From NCBI GenBank assembly GCA_002405555.1, contig DHMA01000101.1, positions 7,851 through 16,708 on the forward strand: a DNA stretch of 8,858 nt, read 5' to 3'. Shown here one piece after another: positions 1 through 6,745 of this stretch. Both the position numbers and the translations under genes were made by a program. How positions within the stretch are numbered: position 1 is the stretch's first letter; each line of letters starts with the position of its first letter. Source of the stretch: Opitutia bacterium UBA4654. Its GTDB lineage: Bacteria > Verrucomicrobiota > Verrucomicrobiia > Opitutales > Intestinicryptomonadaceae. The notes beneath the pieces were generated by a model. The model had not been told where the DNA came from. It searched no databases and saw only the letters and a list, made by a program, of their open reading frames with translations.

Positions 1-1129
1 TTTCGACAAAAACAACAAAAGCGGATTTTTCGATTCGGGTTCGGGCGTGATTCTGCTTGTCGAAAAGTCGGACGGCTCTACCGTTCTGGTTTCGTCGGGG
101 GGCGCGGAGCTTGCGGTTCTTTCGGGCTTGGGCGGGAAGTCGGTCGGCGCGCCGTCGCTTTCGTATCTCGAAAAACAAAAGCTTTGGCTTGTGGTAAAAT
201 GCGTTTCGGAGGGCGGCTCGAACGTCGTGGAATTTTACACGTCGCAGGATTTGTCGAACTGGAAGCTGTCGGGTTCGGTCGCCGCCGACATGCCGTCTCC
301 GACGCTTTTCGAAACTTTTATTTCCGCCTCCGACACCAAGAAATACGTTCTGTGGGGCGGCGACGGCTCCTATCTTGTCGGCGACTTCGACGGCGGCAAT
401 TTCAGGAGCGATTTTCCCAAGCCCGCCCGCCTGTTTTACGGCGACGCCCGCGGCGCGCAGATTTGGCAAAACGCTCCGTCGGGGCGCATTCTGGCGACAG
501 CCCGCGTAGACCAGCCGGGCGACTTGATGCGCGATGTGGGGCAGGCGTTCTCGCAGTCGGCGTCGATTCCGTGGGAGCTGCGCCTTGCCGACACAAAGCG
601 CGGTTTGCGCCTTCGCGCGTCCGTTCCGCAGGAAATCGTGGGGCACTTCGGCAGACCCGTGGACGCTTTGGGGATTCCGCAGCTCCAATTCCGTTCGAAC
701 GTGTTTTCGCTTCCCGAAGCGGTCGGCAACAATTTTGCGGTCGTGTTCACGTTCGACACCAGCGAGCTTGTGGGGTTTTCGCTCCGCGCGGGCGTTGCGA
801 AGTTCGGCTACTCGAAGCTTTCCGAATCCTACGAAATCACGCGCATAGAAACGAACAAGTACGCAATCAAGGCGACCGACCCGCGCCCCGACGGCTTCAC
901 GTCGGCGATGATTTTTCTCGACACCTATTCGGCGGAGGCGTTTTTTCTCGACGGCTCGGCGGTTCTTTTCATGGGCGACTCGTATTTGAATCCCGAACAG
1001 GAAATCAAGGTGGGCTGCAACGGCGAAATTTTTGTGGACAAGGTTTCGCGCTTTCAAATCAACCGCGTTTCTCCCGAACAGCGGGCAAAGGCGGCGCGGG
1101 CGGTTGTCGATTCCGCAAACAAAAAGTGA
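1..1129 (+). CDS. Glycoside hydrolase family 32-like protein, 5' partial, active-site residues missing
   Basis: The reading frame is open from base 2, so the gene begins left of the window; the GTG at 47 is internal. About 375 residues are visible. The first codons (DKNNKSGF) resemble the stretch that follows the SGSAV motif in levanases and invertases. Numbering from the valine at 47, the protein then follows the GH32 five-bladed propeller: a strand like the 'RDPKVxW' block (33-50), a 'DLSNW' element (68-72), an 'ECPDLF'-like block (83-88), 'YVLWGGDGSYLVGDFDG' (100-116) and 'YGDARGAQIW' (131-140). A C-terminal beta-sandwich follows, with 'LDTYSAEAFFLDGSAV' near 293-308. In active GH32 enzymes the RDP aspartate stabilises the transition state and the EC glutamate is the acid/base. 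Here these blocks read GAP (34-36) and PSP (83-85), so hydrolysis is doubtful. The nucleophile region is outside the window. Substrate and localisation cannot be told. The stop is one base before the next gene, suggesting cotranscription. Confidence 0.8.
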   Translation, partial: FDKNNKSGFFDSGSGVILLVEKSDGSTVLVSSGGAELAVLSGLGGKSVGAPSLSYLEKQKLWLVVKCVSEGGSNVVEFYTSQDLSNWKLSGSVAADMPSPTLFETFISASDTKKYVLWGGDGSYLVGDFDGGNFRSDFPKPARLFYGDARGAQIWQNAPSGRILATARVDQPGDLMRDVGQAFSQSASIPWELRLADTKRGLRLRASVPQEIVGHFGRPVDALGIPQLQFRSNVFSLPEAVGNNFAVVFTFDTSELVGFSLRAGVAKFGYSKLSESYEITRIETNKYAIKATDPRPDGFTSAMIFLDTYSAEAFFLDGSAVLFMGDSYLNPEQEIKVGCNGEIFVDKVSRFQINRVSPEQRAKAARAVVDSANKK

Positions 1130-1130
1130 T

Positions 1131-1898
1131 ATGTTTTTCCAGATTTTAGAAACTTCGAGCGCGGGCAACTGCGCGTTTTTCGAACACGACGGCGTGCGCG
1201 CGCTTGTAGACGCGGGCGTGGGCATTCGGAAAGTAAAAGACTACCTTGCCTCGCGCGGCTTGACGCTCGACGACATCGACGCCGTTTTCATCACGCACGA
1301 GCATTCCGACCACTGCAAGGCGGTCAAATATTTTTCAAGCCCGAACACGAGAATTTTTGCGAACCAGCTCACCGCGGAATCTATCCGCTACGCTGATTCC
1401 GCTACGAAGTCGCTGAAATGGACTACATTCGAGGACGGGCGCGAGTTCGACTTCATGGGGATAGGCGTGTGCGGCTTTCCCGTTCCGCACGACACCAGCG
1501 ACTCCGTCGGCTACCGCTTTTGCGTTGGCGGCAAAAACCTCGTTTGGCTGACCGACTTGGGCAAGCCCACAATGCTCGCCCAAGACATGGCTTCAAGTGC
1601 GCAGGTTTTGGTTCTCGAAAGCAACTACTGCCCGCGCATGCTCGAAAATTCCCCGCGCCCGTACCGCCTGAAAGCAAGGATAAAAGGCTCGCACGGGCAC
1701 TTGTCGAACTCGGACGCAATTTCAATCATGCGCGGGCTTTCCCCCGACACCGTCGAGAAAATCTACCTTGCCCACATTTCGCGCGAATGCAACAGCGTTT
1801 CCCACATAGCCGAGCTGATTGAAGACATCGGCGACATCAGGCGGCGCATAGAAATCGTTTCCCCGTTTTCCGTTTCGAGCACGCCCTACGAGGCTTAA
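1131..1898 (+). CDS. YycJ/WalJ-type metallo-beta-lactamase-fold hydrolase
   Basis: This 255-residue protein belongs to the metallo-beta-lactamase superfamily. The dinuclear metal-binding motif HEHSDH is at residues 56-61, with further likely ligands at H120 (VPHD), D142 (LTDLG) and H215 (AHIS). The C-terminal blocks 'LVLESNYCPRML' (160-171) and 'KGSHGHLSNSDA' (185-196) are characteristic of the YycJ/WalJ group. In Bacillus this group accompanies the WalKR cell-wall regulators and resembles 5'-to-3' nucleases; members elsewhere are predicted cytoplasmic phosphodiesterases or nucleases of unsettled substrate. The ATG at 1131 was chosen because the family starts just before the 'SSAGNC' strand and it sits one base after the preceding stop (TGATATG), a translational-coupling arrangement. 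The frame is open further upstream, but that would overlap the GH32-like gene by about 100 bases. No Shine-Dalgarno is visible. A terminator follows at once. Family assignment is firm; the reaction is not. Confidence 0.9.
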   Translation: MFFQILETSSAGNCAFFEHDGVRALVDAGVGIRKVKDYLASRGLTLDDIDAVFITHEHSDHCKAVKYFSSPNTRIFANQLTAESIRYADSATKSLKWTTFEDGREFDFMGIGVCGFPVPHDTSDSVGYRFCVGGKNLVWLTDLGKPTMLAQDMASSAQVLVLESNYCPRMLENSPRPYRLKARIKGSHGHLSNSDAISIMRGLSPDTVEKIYLAHISRECNSVSHIAELIEDIGDIRRRIEIVSPFSVSSTPYEA

Positions 1899-1908
1899 TT
1901 TGCAACGC

Positions 1909-1941
1909 AAAAAACTTCGGCATTTCCGCCGAAGTTTTTTT
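1909..1941 (+). terminator. Rho-independent terminator after the GH32-like/YycJ pair
   Basis: A perfect inverted repeat, AACTTCGGC (1913-1921) and GCCGAAGTT (1928-1936), encloses the 6-base loop ATTTCC. A run of T follows on the plus strand. It begins 10 bases after the YycJ-like stop. The A-rich left flank could extend the stem and gives the minus strand a T-run too, so it may act in both directions. Confidence 0.85.
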
Positions 1942-2036
1942 GTGCCCGTTTTGACTGCGCCGCGAAGCCGTCTTTTAGTGTCTTTTGCTTTCGTCCGCCG
2001 CGTCCTTTTCGCCGCTTCGAGCGCGGGCGAGGGCGT

Positions 2037-2066
2037 AAAAAAAGCCCGAACCGCGTGGATTCGGGC
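2037..2066 (-). terminator. Rho-independent terminator of the outer-membrane barrel gene
   Basis: The stem GCCCGAA (2044-2050) pairs with TTCGGGC (2060-2066) around a 9-base loop. Seven A at 2037-2043 become a T7 tail on the minus strand. It lies about 25 bases past the stop of the leftward barrel gene. The 95 bases between this and the preceding terminator hold no gene or recognisable site. Confidence 0.8.
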
Positions 2067-2090
2067 CTTTCTGTCTAACAATGAAATATA

Positions 2091-3266
2091 TTAGTATTTA
2101 ACCGCAACCGAAATGTCAACCAAGTGCTGGTTGTAGCGCGCCGAAGAAACATTCGAGCAGTTTTCGAGGAAGCGGTAGTTCGCGCCGAGCGTGAGGAACT
2201 TGTTGGGCTTGTAGGAAACGCCTACGCGGCCGACGTATTCGTCGTCGTTGCGGTCGATTGCGATGTAGTCGCTGTTGGTGTAGGCAAAGCTTGTCGTGAA
2301 GGTGACGAACTGGTTGAGCAGGTAGTTCGCGCCGAATTCGCATGTGCTGTCAACCGAGCTTTGACGTTCCGCGCCGTTGGCGAAGTCTCTGCGCCCCGTG
2401 AGGAAGAGACCGACCTTTTCAGTGAGTTCGTAGGAAGCCGTCATCGAGCACGAGAACGTGGTGTCGTCGCCCGCAAGAATGCCGTTCGTCTGGTTGCGGT
2501 AGGAAACGCCCGCGTAAGCCGTAAGGTTGAGCTTCGGGAGAATGTCGCCGCGAACCGTGATGCCGCCGAAGTGGTCTTCGCGGTTGTTGCCGTAGAGGAT
2601 TCTGTTCATTACCGAACCGCCGTCAAACGTGGTGTAGCGGTACTGGTACGAGAGACCGAGGGCAATCTTGGGGGTTATTCTGTAAAGGAGGCTGAGCGGA
2701 ACGCTGTATACGTCGTAGTCGGAATAGATGTTGCTCCATCTGCCGAGGTATTCTTTTTGCTGCCAGTTGCCGCCGACTTCGCCGAAGAGCTTTTCCGAAA
2801 AGTCGTACGAGCCGAGCAGACCCGCTCTCCAATCGTTGGAGCGGACGAGTTCGCCCGCCTGCGCCGCCGCGAGTGTTTGCGACGTGTTCTGGTAGGTCTG
2901 GTCGAACGAGAAGTTGGCTTTGAGCGAGAATACCGATTCCGTGTAGGAGGCGTTCGCCGCTACGTGCGCGAGGTTCGCGTTAAATTCTTTTTTGTCGGCA
3001 TAGCGGATGAGGTCTTCAAAGAACTTGATGTTCGCCTTGAACTTGCTGTTGCGGCCGTAGTCCGCTTCCGCGCCGAGGCGGATTGTCGCCGAATAGTCGT
3101 CGTACTTTTTCGCCGAGTTGCTTGTGGTGGTGATGTTGCTGTTCCACTTGCCGATTACGGCACCCTTGAAGAAAAGGTCGAGCTGGTCTCCGACCGTGAC
3201 GAGAGGCGCGGCGCTGGCCGAAAGCGCGGCAGCGAGCAGGATAGACGAGGATAATATTTTTTTCAT
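2091..3266 (-). CDS. Outer-membrane beta-barrel protein (porin-like)
   Basis: The product is 391 residues long. It opens with a classic signal peptide: MKK, then a hydrophobic core ILSSSILLAAALSA, with likely cleavage near ASA-AP at about 19-20. The remainder is made of alternating amphipathic beta-strands rich in Tyr, Phe, Asn and Gly, for example around 'VPLSLLYRITPKIALGLSYQYRY' in mid-protein. It ends in 'DISVAVKY', and a terminal aromatic residue is the usual BAM-complex recognition signal. The pattern resembles the putative beta-barrel porin 2 type (BBP2-like), but that exact family is an inference. It probably sits in the outer membrane as a barrel of roughly 16 or more strands; substrate unknown. 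The start at 3266 is chosen because the signal peptide begins there; an in-frame start at 3308 would add 14 polar residues in front of it. It is a single-gene unit, divergent from the TPR gene and with its own terminator. No Shine-Dalgarno precedes the ATG; the leader is AT-rich. Confidence 0.85.
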   Translation of the reverse strand: MKKILSSSILLAAALSASAAPLVTVGDQLDLFFKGAVIGKWNSNITTTSNSAKKYDDYSATIRLGAEADYGRNSKFKANIKFFEDLIRYADKKEFNANLAHVAANASYTESVFSLKANFSFDQTYQNTSQTLAAAQAGELVRSNDWRAGLLGSYDFSEKLFGEVGGNWQQKEYLGRWSNIYSDYDVYSVPLSLLYRITPKIALGLSYQYRYTTFDGGSVMNRILYGNNREDHFGGITVRGDILPKLNLTAYAGVSYRNQTNGILAGDDTTFSCSMTASYELTEKVGLFLTGRRDFANGAERQSSVDSTCEFGANYLLNQFVTFTTSFAYTNSDYIAIDRNDDEYVGRVGVSYKPNKFLTLGANYRFLENCSNVSSARYNQHLVDISVAVKY

Positions 3267-3341
3267 TATTAGATATTTGGTTGATTTTAAATTTTGGGGC
3301 AATCGCACGATTGCGTGTTTGTTTTTTTACAATTTAGCCGA

Positions 3342-3370
3342 AATCTCTGATTTTTTTTCAAACTTGTCAA
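3342..3370 (-). promoter_or_regulatory. Candidate sigma-70 type promoter for the barrel gene
   Basis: On the minus strand a perfect TTGACA (3365-3370) is followed after 17 bases by GAGATT (3342-3347), a poor match to TATAAT. The -35 box is convincing and the -10 box is not. If real, the barrel mRNA would have a leader of about 70 bases. Confidence 0.35.
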
Positions 3371-3430
3371 GCATTAAATCCCCCGTATTTTTTAACGGGC
3401 GTTCGCGGGGGGGGGCGGAAACTTTCGGGC

Positions 3431-3459
3431 TTTACATTTTCCGTATTTCGGATTTTATT
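3431..3459 (+). promoter_or_regulatory. Candidate promoter for the TPR-patatin unit
   Basis: TTTACA (3431-3436) and TTTATT (3454-3459) are 17 bases apart, matching the -35 and -10 boxes at 5/6 and 4/6. Transcription would start near 3466, about 38 bases before the TPR start codon and downstream of the G9 run. Confidence 0.35.
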
Positions 3460-3503
3460 GGAAATCGTCAAAACTTTTTTTAATAAGAGACAATTTTTCA
3501 ATC

Positions 3504-5216
3504 ATGGACAACAAGAAAAGCGAAAAATACGGCGTAGGCAATTATTATCCACTGTTCTTCGGAATGCTGTGCAGAATCCGCAAACCGAACGGAGTGTGGG
3601 TTGTTCAGGTGGTCTGGTCGAGGCTCTTTACGGTGCTGGGCGTGCTCGCCGTCGCGCTGTACATGCTCCTTACTGCGTTTGTGTATTTCTATTTTAGAAT
3701 GGCAATCAAGTACGACGAAATGACCGTCGGCAAGGCGCTCGCCTATCCTTTCGACCGCTCCGCGCTCCGCGTTGCAATCGGCGACTACAACATCGCGCAG
3801 GCGGAGCAGTGCATAAAGGAGGCGAAGTGGCGCGACGCCTACAAGAATCTCGCCTTCGGAACGGGGCGTTCGCCTAAAAACGTGCGAGGGGCAATGCTTC
3901 TTGCCGAATTCTACATTTCGCCCATGTTCAAGCGTCCCGACATGGCGATAAAAGTCATGGAGCGTTCGCTTGTCTACGCAAAGAACGACACGCCGTTCAT
4001 GAGGCTCTACATGCGCACGCTCATCGACCAGTCTGAGGACAGGCGTCTGCTCGACGTCGCCGAAAAGCTTTTGACTTCGGGGACGCTCACGAACAACGAC
4101 GTCATCGCGTATCTTGCGATGTCGGTTTCGTCGGTGTATTCGCTGCACGGCAATTTCGAGAAGTCGAAGGAGTATTTGGTGAAGTACAAGCTCGACAAAA
4201 CCCTCCCCGGAATTTTGCGCCTTTCGAAAAACGAGTGGGAGCAGGGCAACCGCGAAGAGGCAATCAACATAATCGCGCAGAATTTCAACTACGCAAAAAA
4301 CAAGGAGCCGCTTTACGCCATTTTGGTAAACTACTACAAGACGATGGGCGACTTGGAAAAGGCGCGCCAGTATTCTATGCTGCGCTCAATCGAGAATCCG
4401 TTTTCGGTCGAACAGCGCATGGAATACCTGAATTTGCAGGCGAAAACGGGCGACGCCGAGGCGGTCAAAAAAGCCGAGGAATCCCTTTTGAAACAGTACG
4501 CGGGCGACTACAACGCAATGCTCGTTTTGGGCAACTACGCCGCCGACAACGGGAACATCGCCCTCATGCGCAAAATCTACGACGGGGCAATCGTTAACAA
4601 TTTCCCGATTGGCGCGTTCTGCCTGCTGCTTCTCGAAACCATGATTACCGACGGCGACTACAAGGGCGCGGTCGATTTCTCCGAGGAGATTTTAAAGGAA
4701 AAACCCGTCTGGGCGAGACGCTACGAGGACGTTCTTGGCTGCCTCCGCGCGATTTCCTACTACGCCACGGGCAATGTCAACATGTCCGAAATCATCATGA
4801 AAGACGTTCTCAACAGGGGAACGGCGACCCCGCGCGTGCTTGTGGCGACGGCGCGGCGCATGGACAAGCTCGGCGCGATGGCGTTTGCGCAAAAGCTGTT
4901 GGAGACGGCGGTGGAAAAATATCCCAAGCACCAGCTTGCGCTCACGCGGCTTATCCAGTTCGAAATAAATCAGGGCAACTCGACTAACCTCGACAAGCAC
5001 ATCGTGCGCCTGCTTGCCATGCGCCGCCCCCCGCGCGAGCTTGTCTTGGAGGCGCGCAAAAACCTTTCGAGCGACAAGTTCATTTTCACGAAAAACCGCG
5101 ACAAAATCATGCGCGAAATCGACACCCTTGTGAACTCTAAAAACGCAACCTCCGCGAACTCCGACAACGGCGGCGACAGAATCACCGAAACCCCCGTTTT
5201 CGGCGAGGCTTTGTAG
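3504..5216 (+). CDS. Membrane-anchored tetratricopeptide-like repeat protein
   Basis: This 570-residue protein has a short basic N-terminus, one strong transmembrane helix at about residues 41-64 (LFTVLGVLAVALYMLLTAFVY) and then a long alpha-helical region. K and R before the helix suggest the N-terminus is cytoplasmic and the bulk lies in the periplasm. From about residue 90 to 510 it reads as degenerate TPR-like helical hairpins, for example 'NFEKSKEYLVKYKL' (217-230), 'GDLEKARQYSMLR' (282-294), 'GDYKGAVDFSEEILKEKP' (384-401) and 'AFAQKLLETAVEKYPKH' (460-476). The C-terminal 25 residues are polar and probably disordered. No catalytic motif is visible; a scaffold or assembly role in the envelope is inference from the fold. 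It starts at the ATG at 3504, 237 bases from the divergent barrel gene. The nearest purine-rich stretch (AAGAGA, 3485-3490) is too far to be a normal Shine-Dalgarno. It is followed after 37 bases by the patatin gene. Confidence 0.85.
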   Translation: MDNKKSEKYGVGNYYPLFFGMLCRIRKPNGVWVVQVVWSRLFTVLGVLAVALYMLLTAFVYFYFRMAIKYDEMTVGKALAYPFDRSALRVAIGDYNIAQAEQCIKEAKWRDAYKNLAFGTGRSPKNVRGAMLLAEFYISPMFKRPDMAIKVMERSLVYAKNDTPFMRLYMRTLIDQSEDRRLLDVAEKLLTSGTLTNNDVIAYLAMSVSSVYSLHGNFEKSKEYLVKYKLDKTLPGILRLSKNEWEQGNREEAINIIAQNFNYAKNKEPLYAILVNYYKTMGDLEKARQYSMLRSIENPFSVEQRMEYLNLQAKTGDAEAVKKAEESLLKQYAGDYNAMLVLGNYAADNGNIALMRKIYDGAIVNNFPIGAFCLLLLETMITDGDYKGAVDFSEEILKEKPVWARRYEDVLGCLRAISYYATGNVNMSEIIMKDVLNRGTATPRVLVATARRMDKLGAMAFAQKLLETAVEKYPKHQLALTRLIQFEINQGNSTNLDKHIVRLLAMRRPPRELVLEARKNLSSDKFIFTKNRDKIMREIDTLVNSKNATSANSDNGGDRITETPVFGEAL

Positions 5217-5253
5217 GGTTGCCGCGGCGTTCCGCCTTTTGGGCATGCGCAAT

Positions 5254-6090
5254 ATGAAACAGACTCTTGTTCTCGAAGGCGGCGGCATGCGCGGTGTTTT
5301 CACCGCGGGAGTGCTCGACCGCCTGCTCGACGAAAAAATATATTTTCCGCGCGTAATCGGCGTGTCGGCGGGAAGTTCCAACGGGCTTTCATACGCGTCG
5401 CGCCAGCGCGGGCGCGCGCGATTTTGCAACATAGACGCGCTCGCGAACCGCAAATACATAGGCCTAAAATACCTGTTCACCAACAGGTGTATAATGGACT
5501 ACGACTACCTTTTCGACGAGCTTCCGCGCCGCGTCTACCCCTACGATTTCGACGCCTATTTGAAGTCGGGCGACTTCGAGCTTGTCGCCACGAATTGCAG
5601 GACGGGCAAGCCCGACTATCTGGAAAAGCCCAAGACTTTTGCGGCGACTCTTGCCGCGTGCAGGGCGTCGTGCAGTCTGCCCTACGTCTGTCCGCTTACG
5701 CGCATACGCGGCGTGCCCTATCTCGACGGCGGAATTTCCGACGCCATTCCCGTAAGGCATGCGCTTGAAACGGGCGCGGAGAAAATCCTGCTTGTGCTCA
5801 CGCGCAACAGGGGCTTCCGCAAGCCGCCCATGTATTTGTCTGTCGCGAAAATCCTATACAAGCGTTATCCGCGCCTGATTGACGCGCTAAAACGCGCCCA
5901 CGAAGCCTACAACGAGTCTCTCGCGTGCGCCGACAAATTGGAGCGCGAGGGGCGGATAGTCGCCCTGCGCCCCGCGCGTCCGCTCCAAGTGGGACGCCTT
6001 GAACGCGACCCCGAAAAACTTGCCGACCTCTACGACGAGGGCTACCGCCTGTGCGGCGCGGCATTGCCGAAAATCCGCGCGATGTTTTAA
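5254..6090 (+). CDS. Patatin-like phospholipase (YjjU-like)
   Basis: This 278-residue protein is a patatin-family serine lipase or phospholipase with a Ser-Asp dyad. All signature parts are present: the oxyanion glycine loop EGGGMRG (8-14), the nucleophile elbow GVSAG with S38, and the catalytic aspartate in LDGGISD (D159). The 'GVPYLDGGISDAIPV' block and length recall E. coli YjjU, so acyl-ester or phospholipid hydrolysis at the inner face of the membrane is likely; the true substrate is unknown. No signal peptide is seen. The start is uncertain: ATG 5254 puts the LVLEGGG strand at the usual distance, while ATG 5245 (three residues longer) is also possible. Neither has a Shine-Dalgarno. It follows the TPR gene by 37 bases without a terminator between, so the two are probably cotranscribed. 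Confidence 0.92.
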   Translation: MKQTLVLEGGGMRGVFTAGVLDRLLDEKIYFPRVIGVSAGSSNGLSYASRQRGRARFCNIDALANRKYIGLKYLFTNRCIMDYDYLFDELPRRVYPYDFDAYLKSGDFELVATNCRTGKPDYLEKPKTFAATLAACRASCSLPYVCPLTRIRGVPYLDGGISDAIPVRHALETGAEKILLVLTRNRGFRKPPMYLSVAKILYKRYPRLIDALKRAHEAYNESLACADKLEREGRIVALRPARPLQVGRLERDPEKLADLYDEGYRLCGAALPKIRAMF

Positions 6091-6096
6091 ACGCCG

Positions 6097-6126
6097 CGCC
6101 CGCGGAATCTTTTTGCGGGCGTTTTT
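6097..6126 (+). terminator. Rho-independent terminator after the patatin gene
   Basis: CGCCCGC (6097-6103) pairs with GCGGGCG (6115-6121) around an 11-base loop, followed by TTTTT. It lies 6 bases past the patatin stop. Confidence 0.8.
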
Positions 6127-6196
6127 CGGATTCCCCTCGCGTGCCGCCCGCGATTTGCCGTTTTGCGCGCGCGTAAAGCTTCTCGGAAGGTTTTGC

Positions 6197-6229
6197 AAAA
6201 AAAGGCGTCGGAATAAATTTTCCGACGCC
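6197..6229 (-). terminator. Rho-independent terminator of the pyrF-ispD-ispF operon
   Basis: A perfect 10-base stem, GGCGTCGGAA (6204-6213) with TTCCGACGCC (6220-6229), closes a 6-base loop. Seven A at 6197-6203 give a T7 tail on the minus strand. It is about 30 bases past the ispF stop. The roughly 70 bases between this and the patatin terminator show nothing else. Confidence 0.88.
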
Positions 6230-6259
6230 GTTATAATTTTGCCGAAATTTTTTTGCGGG

Positions 6260-6745
6260 CTATTTTTTGCAAAGAAGCGAAACCGCGTGCACGCCGATTC
6301 CCCGCTTCTCGCCCTCCCAGCCCATTTTTTCGTTCGTGGTTGCCTTTACGCCGACGTCGTTTTCGGAGACTCCCAGCGACTTCGCCAAGACCTTTTTCAT
6401 TGCGGCGACATGCGGCAGAATTTTCGGCGTTTCGGCGATGATTGAGCAGTCCACATTCGCCACTTTGTAGCCCAGCCTGTCGGCCTCCGCGACCGCCTTT
6501 TTGAGGATTTCCTGCGAGTCTATTCCCTCGCAGTTCGGGTCGGACGGCGGGAAGTAGAAGCCGATGTCGGGCAGGGCGAGCGCGCCCAAAATGGAGTCGG
6601 CAAGCGCGTGCGTGAGCACGTCGGCGTCGGAGTGTCCGAGCAGTCCGAGCTTCGACGGAATTTCCACCCCGCCTATGATGCATTTTCTGCCCTCGACGAG
6701 CCTGTGCACGTCGTAGCCGTGTCCTATTCTAAAATTGCATTCCAT
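6260..6745 (-). CDS. ispF: 2-C-methyl-D-erythritol 2,4-cyclodiphosphate synthase
   Basis: IspF converts CDP-methylerythritol 2-phosphate to methylerythritol cyclodiphosphate with release of CMP, in the cytoplasmic MEP route to isoprenoids. The 161-residue length is normal for the family. The signature RIGHGYDVHR (6-15) supplies metal ligands D12 and H14, and the third ligand is H46 in 'DVLTHAL'. GLLGHSDAD (34-42), DIGFYFPPSDP (60-70), IIAETPKILPH (around 102-112) and the C-terminal KATTNEKMGW block all fit; the last has Asn where E. coli has Thr. Its ATG is immediately next to the ispD stop, with no gap. GAGG at 6755-6758 is nine bases before the ATG and is the most plausible Shine-Dalgarno in the window. 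It is the last gene of the operon, followed by a terminator. Confidence 0.97.
   Translation of the reverse strand: MECNFRIGHGYDVHRLVEGRKCIIGGVEIPSKLGLLGHSDADVLTHALADSILGALALPDIGFYFPPSDPNCEGIDSQEILKKAVAEADRLGYKVANVDCSIIAETPKILPHVAAMKKVLAKSLGVSENDVGVKATTNEKMGWEGEKRGIGVHAVSLLCKK

Larger units (their letters stand above)
3267..3503. promoter_or_regulatory. Divergent intergenic promoter region between barrel and TPR genes
   Basis: This 237-base AT-rich gap separates two start codons facing away from each other, so it should hold promoters for both. It contains a minus-strand TTGACA, a plus-strand TTTACA/TTTATT pair, a short imperfect hairpin (CCCGT 3382-3386 with ACGGG 3395-3399) and a run of nine G at 3407-3415. 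No coding sequence is supported inside it. Confidence 0.6.

Noticed and set aside
32..46. FDSGSG read as the GH32 'SGS' active-site strand motif
   Set aside because: The preceding DKNNKSGF matches the stretch that comes after SGSAV in levanases, so the true SGS motif should lie just left of the window.
1032..1130. An N-terminal extension of the YycJ-like protein
   Set aside because: It would overlap the end of the GH32-like gene and adds a basic, non-conserved segment; the family begins at the 1131 ATG.
184..1149. A 321-codon plus-strand frame overlapping the GH32-like gene
   Set aside because: Arg-rich composition with no motif, while the other frame matches the GH32 fold along its whole length.
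2124..3254. A 376-codon open frame on the plus strand fully antisense to the barrel gene
   Set aside because: Its product is a Val/Arg/Ala/Glu-rich string without domain features. The opposite strand has a signal peptide, barrel strands and a terminator. It is a codon-bias shadow.
3382..3399. The CCCGT/ACGGG hairpin as a terminator or riboswitch element
   Set aside because: The stem is only 5 base pairs with an 8-base loop and no T-tail after it, and it lies between divergent starts where no transcript needs to end.
4692..5483. A 263-codon minus-strand frame across the TPR-patatin junction
   Set aside because: It spans two well-supported plus-strand genes, has no recognisable motif and shows shadow-frame composition.
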